From an uncultured Alistipes sp. (GTDB taxonomy: Bacteria; Bacteroidota; Bacteroidia; Bacteroidales; Rikenellaceae), in NCBI GenBank assembly GCA_900769745.1, contig CAAGHX010000170.1, forward strand, positions 1 to 6,389: 6,389 nucleotides of DNA, in the 5' to 3' direction. The notes beneath the pieces are model-generated. The model did not search any database. It saw only the letters and a program-made list of their open reading frames with translations, and was not told the DNA's origin. Made by a program: the position numbers and the translations under genes. Below are positions 1-4,722 of the stretch, piece after piece (position 1 is the stretch's first letter; each line of letters begins with the position of its first letter).

Positions 1-115
1 AAGTCTGCTTTATACCATCAACAATGGTCGTTGCGACTGTTTCATTATCAAGGTTCTGAGCCGACACTCCTATTGCTAAGAGAGCAGCAAGAACTGTAAA
101 ATGAAATTTCTTCAT
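1..115 (-). CDS. secreted protein, N-terminal fragment (gene E)
   Basis: This is the first 38 codons of a minus-strand gene that runs off the left edge of the window. The translation starts MKKFHFTVLAALLAIGVSAQ and continues into a polar stretch (NLDNETVATTIVDG). It has a classic signal peptide: two lysines, a hydrophobic core at about residues 6-17, and a V-S-A motif before Q20 that suits signal peptidase I. There is no lipobox cysteine, unlike the three genes before it, so the product is probably periplasmic, secreted or an outer-membrane protein. I chose the ATG at 115 because it gives the normal MKK start; an in-frame ATG at 121 would add only Met-Ser. It lies 54 bp after gene D on the same strand, with a hairpin in the gap. 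Too little is visible to name a family. Confidence 0.8.
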   Translation of the reverse strand, partial: MKKFHFTVLAALLAIGVSAQNLDNETVATTIVDGIKQT

Positions 116-131
116 TGACATTAAGGTAAGA

Positions 132-159
132 GATAGTGACAACCCTTGTCGTCACTATC
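132..159 (-). promoter_or_regulatory. intergenic hairpin between genes D and E (candidate attenuator, weak terminator or mRNA-stability element)
   Basis: On the minus strand GATAGTGAC (159-151) is followed after 10 bases by its perfect complement GTCACTATC (140-132). A second fold is possible because GAC is doubled (GACGAC, 153-148): GATAGT, then a 3-base bulge, then GACAA pairing with TTGTC around a GGG loop, for 11 pairs in total. The bases after the stem (TCTTACCTTAATG) are only moderately T-rich, so this is not a textbook intrinsic terminator. It begins 10 bases after the TAG of gene D and ends 16 bases before the ATG of gene E. It could reduce read-through into E, protect the 3' end of the upstream message, or control access to E's start. 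The inverted repeat is seen directly; its role is inferred. Confidence 0.5.
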
Positions 160-169
160 CCAATGTTTG

Positions 170-2212
170 CTAATAATTCAAGACGATATCGTCAACGTAC
201 ATCTCGGATTTTGTCGAACCGCAGAAGTAGTCGCCATAGCCAGAAGGTGTGAACGATACAACAATCTTCTTTGGCTTAGCATTTTTCATATCCTCGCGAT
301 ATGTAATATTGATGGTCTCCTCGGTCCACTCTGCGCGAGAATTTGTACCTGTGATACAGCCATAACCGATAACACCTGGAAGCTCTTGCAATTTATCCAT
401 CTTGATAAACGTACTCTCATCCTTGGTATTTACCGAATATGTAGTACCATCGGTAATAAGTATCATAGCTGTATAAATATCTGTACCAGAAGCGTGAGAG
501 CCTTGGTCGATAGTACCCTCATTATTCTTCATCCAGAATGACAGGCTCTTTGGCTTGGCCGTAAATTCAAAATCACGACCAAAAGTTACGATACCATCCA
601 TACCGCTCAACATAAATGTACCAGTAAAGAGGTTACCTGCGGCAAACTTACCAATACCCATCAATGAAGCGAACTGCGACTTAAGGTATGCCGATTTAGT
701 ACCAGCAGTGCCAGGACGAACATCACTAGAAGACTGAGTAAGTGTAGCGCCAACCATATTACCACCCTCGTTACCTGTGAGCCAGAAAGGAGTATCACCC
801 TGACCATATGGGAGTACCCACGATGCGGTGTGCCAACGCTCCATATCGCCGTTAGGAATCTGGGCTCCGGCAGGAGTTGTTATACTGAGTGACTTACCTG
901 CATCAACACCATCAATAACAAGCTTATAAGTGTAGGCTGTATTCACGCCGAAATTTGCCACAACATTTGCTGTATACATATTGTCAGAACCCTTTGTAGC
1001 CTCTACCTCAGCCCACTGGCTACCATCAGCAGAGTAGGCAACCTTTACAGAGGTAGCATTGTCAAGTACTACAGCATTGAATGTTGCTGTTCCAAACCAC
1101 AAGCTGAACTCATCGTCTGTGATAGGGGTAATACCCTGAACTTTATATTCAATAGACTGAGTTTTCTTACCACCATCAACATCCTCAATGTGGAATAAGA
1201 GAGTCTGCTCACCACCTGTCACGCTGTTAAAGAACGAGTTTGCCACATCAACAGTATATGTCAAATCATCAATCTTTGTAACTGTAATGCCTGCTGGAGC
1301 CTCAGCCAAGAGGTTATACTCTACGCCATCGATAGTAACATTCATTGTGTTGATTGTAGCCAATGATGAGATGTTGTATCGACGAGAAACTGTCGAAAGC
1401 TGCATCTCTGTCATATCGAAACCATCACCAAGAACTGTTGGATCGGGGCTGAAGATAATGGTATCATCGAACTCCTCAACAGACTCATCTACTGTAGCCT
1501 CGAATACAAGGTTACCTGGAGCATCCTTAGAATACTTGAATGTGATAGTATACTTAGCCGAAGGCTTAACATTGCTGATCAAACCCTCTTTAACGATATC
1601 ACCCTCCTCGGGGTGAGTACCCTCGAAGTGCCAATAGAGTGATGTCTGACCCTCGGGCATAATAACATAACCCTCCTTGCTCTCGGTATATTTGAGCGAA
1701 AGAACATCTCCACTCTCGATAGCATCAGCGTCGTAAGACTCGGCGATAGCAACTGTTGTGAAGTAACCCTCTGAGAGCTTCTCTGCCACAGTAGCATCAT
1801 AGACGACACTCACGATAGTTGACAGCAACTGACAGTTGACTGTAACAGGGGTAACAACACCCGCTTCAACTGTGAATGGCTGCTCACCATAATAGTACTT
1901 ATTGTCGAAAGAGATAGCCTGCTTCTCACCAACCTGCACCTTGGCAACATAGTCGCCAGCAAGCAATGCCAAAGTCTCGGGAACATCAGCCAAGTTGTCG
2001 TAACGACGGATAAGCTGCTGCTCCTCACCTGCTACCTTATAAATCTTGATTACTACAGTGGCATCGGCATCGGGTGTTGTCGACTCAGCGCGTGTTACCA
2101 CGCCAAGACGTACAGCGCCATCACCTGGAGCCACATTAATACTTGCATCTATATTATCTGAGCACGATACTGCAACGAGCACGACGCTCAACAAAGCCAA
2201 TAACTTTTTCAT
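170..2212 (-). CDS. DUF4493 / PCMD-domain surface lipoprotein (gene D)
   Basis: This gene encodes a predicted outer-membrane surface lipoprotein of 680 residues. The signal peptide MKKLLALLSVVLVAVSC ends in a lipobox with Cys17, followed by SDN, similar to the acidic export signals of Bacteroidota surface lipoproteins. Residues about 30-250 resemble DUF4493, with the typical YYYGEQPFTVEAG segment (106-118) followed by a V-x-V-x-C-x-L strand. Residues about 265-360 look like a small Ig-like domain related to the repeats of gene C, and about 366-447 like a FN3-type domain. Residues about 450-680 match PCMD: an IPNGDMERW opening, KFAAGNLFTGTF, LSFWMKN, and a closing YVDDIVLNY strand. PCMD is a jelly-roll-like domain with a proposed carbohydrate role; no catalytic motif is evident. 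In-frame ATGs lie at 2227, 2221 and 2212; I chose 2212 because it gives the MKK start seen in B and E, whereas 2227 would prepend MTMTI (685 residues). Confidence 0.88.
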   Translation of the reverse strand: MKKLLALLSVVLVAVSCSDNIDASINVAPGDGAVRLGVVTRAESTTPDADATVVIKIYKVAGEEQQLIRRYDNLADVPETLALLAGDYVAKVQVGEKQAISFDNKYYYGEQPFTVEAGVVTPVTVNCQLLSTIVSVVYDATVAEKLSEGYFTTVAIAESYDADAIESGDVLSLKYTESKEGYVIMPEGQTSLYWHFEGTHPEEGDIVKEGLISNVKPSAKYTITFKYSKDAPGNLVFEATVDESVEEFDDTIIFSPDPTVLGDGFDMTEMQLSTVSRRYNISSLATINTMNVTIDGVEYNLLAEAPAGITVTKIDDLTYTVDVANSFFNSVTGGEQTLLFHIEDVDGGKKTQSIEYKVQGITPITDDEFSLWFGTATFNAVVLDNATSVKVAYSADGSQWAEVEATKGSDNMYTANVVANFGVNTAYTYKLVIDGVDAGKSLSITTPAGAQIPNGDMERWHTASWVLPYGQGDTPFWLTGNEGGNMVGATLTQSSSDVRPGTAGTKSAYLKSQFASLMGIGKFAAGNLFTGTFMLSGMDGIVTFGRDFEFTAKPKSLSFWMKNNEGTIDQGSHASGTDIYTAMILITDGTTYSVNTKDESTFIKMDKLQELPGVIGYGCITGTNSRAEWTEETINITYREDMKNAKPKKIVVSFTPSGYGDYFCGSTKSEMYVDDIVLNY

Positions 2213-2244
2213 AATAGTCATAGTCATCTAATACGTAAGTTATA

Positions 2245-3897
2245 CTACTCAAAGCGCATCATTACAGTCTTTGTTGTAGCGTTGCCCTCCATATCTGTTA
2301 CAGTCATCTTGAAATCGTGATCACCAGCTCCAAGCATTCCCAAAATACCGAGGAAATTTGTGATATTAAGCTGGTTCTCTGAAATCAAAGTCTGATTGTA
2401 TACCTCATCACCTACAGGGAAACCAAGACCACTAAGAGATGTGAACAATTCTGTGGTATTTACAAGGCTAAACGTCGATTGCAAACCGACAGCAGCCAAC
2501 TCCTCTGGGGTAAGTGTATTAGAGATAATCTCAATCTCAAAATCCTGAATTGCCAAAGGTGCAGAAACACGAATCATACAAGTATCATCAGCCTTAATAG
2601 TCTGACGCTTGTCGATATCATAGCCAACCCAAATAATCTGAGGTGCGACATTCTGGCCATACTTGATTGTAAGCTTTACAGTTGTCTTTGCGCCATTGAT
2701 ATCCTCGGCTGTAATCTCAAATGAGTGAGTACCTTCGTATGACTTAAGCAAATCGGCCTGCGAAGCAAACTTCAAACGTGCAGTTGTTCCGCCCTTAGCA
2801 TCGGTTGGATAACCCATCATCTTGAGAATGGCAGCAGATGCAGTAGGAGCACACAAATCCTCCTCCAATGGCATAATCTGAGAGTATGCTGTTGTGAAGT
2901 CGGCATTGTCAGACGAAGCCTTAACGACAAGCGACTTAAGCGCAGCCTTGGTTGTTACATCGAGATTGATACTCTTCTTGAAGTTGCCATCAGCATCGAA
3001 CATATCGTCAGTAAGCTCGAATGCCTCGGCAAGATCGTGACCCTCCCATACGATTACTGGAGCATCAGTATCATCGGGAATAACCTCCTCCATCAACATA
3101 GCAGATGTGTCGAATGTTACCTCCTCGTCGTAAGTCCAAGTGTCGCATACGATACCAATAGTTGCTGTACCGTCGGCAGCGTGCTGAATAACAACATTGA
3201 TCTTACGCCACTGAGCAGCCTTAACACCCTTAATCTCGTTTGTCATGGTGATATCCTTTGTCTCACCCTTATAGCGGCAGCTGAATGTAAGTTTCAAAGT
3301 ATTCTCCTCGGCTGTAGGAGCAAAGTAACCAGCACGTTCCTCAGTAAAGGCATACTCCAATGCAGAATCATCCAATGCCACAGTCATTTTAGTATACTCA
3401 GGGTCGAGCTGATCCTTGATATCGGCTGAATAAGCTACAGTAACCTTGATATTAGCCAACTTACAAACAATATCGTTTACAGTAGTTGTCTGCTTACGAA
3501 CAACAACAACCTCTTTCTTTGCGGCATATACTGGAGTCTCCCACTCTGCACCTTCCATTACAGCCGATGACATATTGATATTGTAAACGCCACCCACAAG
3601 AGCGATAGGCTCTGTTGGACGCTCACCATACTTGAATGTGCTAACTATCTCACCATCTTTAGTTGTAATTACTACATCAAAATTGTTGATATCAACACCG
3701 GCACGAGAAGCTGAAGCTGAGTCGAAATTCTCAGTATCCTTCAATATATCAGCCTGCAAACCAGCAACATTCAAATATCCGATATTTTCGTTTTCGTCGG
3801 AGCCATTGCCATTATAATCAACATGATCTTTGTGGCAAGCTACCATCGTAGAGAGCGCAACAAGCGCGATGCTCATAAATCTAAACATTGATTTCAT
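2245..3897 (-). CDS. DUF4493-like surface lipoprotein with two tandem Ig-like repeats (gene C)
   Basis: The gene encodes a 550-residue predicted surface lipoprotein. The leader MKSMFRFMSIALVALSTMVAC has an imperfect lipobox (M-V-A-C) with Cys21 followed by HKD, compatible with an outer-leaflet export signal. A low-complexity linker (NGNGSDENEN, 29-38) leads into a DUF4493-like domain, about residues 40-265. It keeps the family pattern seen in B and D: G-Y-x near 103, a strand V-V-V-x-K-x-x-T-T-V, then a C-K-L strand and a long Ig-type second half. Residues 279-414 and 418-550 are two copies of one module, each opening with A-P-x-I-x-W-x-G-x-D. No PCMD and no enzyme motif is present. It begins 17 bp after gene B, behind a purine-rich AAGGAG, and ends 32 bp before gene D. 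The domain call is by eye from pattern similarity; function is unknown, and an adhesin or surface scaffold is an inference. Confidence 0.85.
   Translation of the reverse strand: MKSMFRFMSIALVALSTMVACHKDHVDYNGNGSDENENIGYLNVAGLQADILKDTENFDSASASRAGVDINNFDVVITTKDGEIVSTFKYGERPTEPIALVGGVYNINMSSAVMEGAEWETPVYAAKKEVVVVRKQTTTVNDIVCKLANIKVTVAYSADIKDQLDPEYTKMTVALDDSALEYAFTEERAGYFAPTAEENTLKLTFSCRYKGETKDITMTNEIKGVKAAQWRKINVVIQHAADGTATIGIVCDTWTYDEEVTFDTSAMLMEEVIPDDTDAPVIVWEGHDLAEAFELTDDMFDADGNFKKSINLDVTTKAALKSLVVKASSDNADFTTAYSQIMPLEEDLCAPTASAAILKMMGYPTDAKGGTTARLKFASQADLLKSYEGTHSFEITAEDINGAKTTVKLTIKYGQNVAPQIIWVGYDIDKRQTIKADDTCMIRVSAPLAIQDFEIEIISNTLTPEELAAVGLQSTFSLVNTTELFTSLSGLGFPVGDEVYNQTLISENQLNITNFLGILGMLGAGDHDFKMTVTDMEGNATTKTVMMRFE
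2248..3063 (-). repeat. two tandem protein-level Ig-like repeats in gene C
   Basis: Codons 279-414 (3063-2656) and 418-550 (2646-2248) encode two diverged copies of one module. Copy 1 starts APVIVWEGHD and copy 2 APQIIWVGYD. Both carry a G-[YF]-P turn in the middle (MMGYPTD at 360-366; GLGFPVGD at 490-497). Both end in a matching strand pair: G-T-H-S-F-E-I-T-A-E-D-I-N-G-A-K (389-404) and G-D-H-D-F-K-M-T-V-T-D-M-E-G-N-A (525-540). The similarity is in protein only; the DNA has diverged, so the duplication is old. Gene D carries a shorter relative of the same ending (GEQTLLFHIEDVDGGKK). Confidence 0.7.
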
Positions 3898-3907
3898 ATC
3901 TCTAACT

Positions 3908-3913
3908 CTCCTT
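3908..3913 (-). promoter_or_regulatory. Shine-Dalgarno-like site for gene C
   Basis: AAGGAG lies on the minus strand 10 bases before the ATG of gene C and starts one base after the TAA stop of gene B. Bacteroidota usually initiate without a strong Shine-Dalgarno sequence, and neither B nor D has one here, so this site is notable. It may serve re-initiation after B and supports the start at 3897. The match is seen directly; its use by the ribosome is inferred. Confidence 0.4.
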
Positions 3914-3914
3914 A

Positions 3915-4685
3915 TTATTGTGCATTATCATTAAGTTCCTGCTCGATATCGACAGACTCGACAAGAGTATCGTTGAGCGTAATTGTAAGTGTAGCTCCAC
4001 CAGCATTCTCAACATCGAATTTTACGATGTAGAGAGTCTGAGCAGCTGCATTCTCCTTTTCGTATTCAGGTAAATTTACAGCAATACCCTCAGCGCCCGA
4101 CTGATTAGGCTGCTTTGTAGCTGTACCGCCGATTGTGAATGAATCAGGAGCGATAAAAATAGGCTCTGTCTGCGCAGTCACATCGAACTCGTTGCCTGCA
4201 GCTGTTGTAAGCTTAAGAGCGTGACCACCCGCGAAGTAAGTCTTAAAGCCATCAGTTACCTCAACTTTTACCAATGTGTTGGCGATTTTTGCAGTAATCT
4301 CAACATCAGTGTTCTTACGAGCCTCAACAGAGAAATTAGCGCTACCAACAAAGGTTGCCTTGTCGTAACCCTCCTCAGTGATGTCGCCAGCTACCACTGT
4401 TGCCTTGTAAGAGCCCAAATGCAGATAGTTGTCACCTTCATTAAACTCGGCAATAGTTGCGTAATTAGCAGAGTAGGTGTGACCTACTCCCTCAATTGTA
4501 AGAGCGAAATCCGCAACGGATGGGGTTGTACAACTAACATTAGCACGTGTATCAACAACATTTGTTGCTGCCACACAGCCAATGGTCACTCGTCCCTCGC
4601 CCTTCTGCTCACTCTGAGCCACATCATCGGAACAAGCCGACAATGTCAACGCCAAGAGCGAAGCAAATGCAAAAAACTTTTTCAT
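3915..4685 (-). CDS. stand-alone DUF4493-like surface lipoprotein (gene B)
   Basis: The gene encodes a 256-residue lipoprotein. The leader MKKFFAFASLLALTLSAC ends in a good lipobox (L-S-A-C), with Cys18 followed by SDD, close to the SDDDD-type signal reported for surface lipoproteins of Bacteroides fragilis. The mature part is essentially one DUF4493-like domain, residues about 29-245: GEGRVTIG near the start, an Arg-Ala at 47-48, a G-S-Y-K-A-T strand near 91, an N-F-S-V-E-A strand near 117 and T-A-K-I-A-N-T-L-V-K-V-E-V near 131. It lacks the Ig-like, FN3-like and PCMD modules of C and D, and the chain stops about ten residues after the last predicted strand. Its position straight after a fimbrillin-like gene and ahead of its larger relatives suggests a subunit of a common surface assembly. 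That role is inferred. The ATG at 4685 is the only start giving a full leader. Confidence 0.87.
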   Translation of the reverse strand: MKKFFAFASLLALTLSACSDDVAQSEQKGEGRVTIGCVAATNVVDTRANVSCTTPSVADFALTIEGVGHTYSANYATIAEFNEGDNYLHLGSYKATVVAGDITEEGYDKATFVGSANFSVEARKNTDVEITAKIANTLVKVEVTDGFKTYFAGGHALKLTTAAGNEFDVTAQTEPIFIAPDSFTIGGTATKQPNQSGAEGIAVNLPEYEKENAAAQTLYIVKFDVENAGGATLTITLNDTLVESVDIEQELNDNAQ

Positions 4686-4722
4686 AATTTAATTGTTTTA
4701 TTTATTATTTATTTTTCTCTAA
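4686..4722 (-). promoter_or_regulatory. A/T-rich translation leader of gene B
   Basis: The 37 bases between the TAA of gene A and the ATG of gene B contain only three G or C bases on the minus strand and are mostly A and T. There is no Shine-Dalgarno match and no hairpin. Bacteroidota commonly rely on A-rich, unstructured sequence before the start codon for initiation, so this is probably the ribosome loading site for B. A promoter here is not supported: I find no TAnnTTTG-type -7 box in the gap. Confidence 0.4.

Noticed and set aside
146..541. Plus-strand open frame of 131 codons
   Set aside because: It lies wholly opposite the PCMD-encoding part of gene D, has no recognisable domain and is rich in Cys and Ile as expected of an antisense shadow.
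1579..2028. Two adjacent minus-strand frames (76 and 72 codons) inside gene D
   Set aside because: They are the same-strand alternative frame of D, rich in Ser and Arg, with no independent start signal.
2213..2244. A promoter or terminator between genes C and D
   Set aside because: The gap is too short and contains no TAnnTTTG-type box or hairpin; only a 6-base TACGTA palindrome is present.
3037..3429. Plus-strand open frame of 130 codons
   Set aside because: Antisense to the DUF4493-like part of gene C, with no leader or domain; a shadow.
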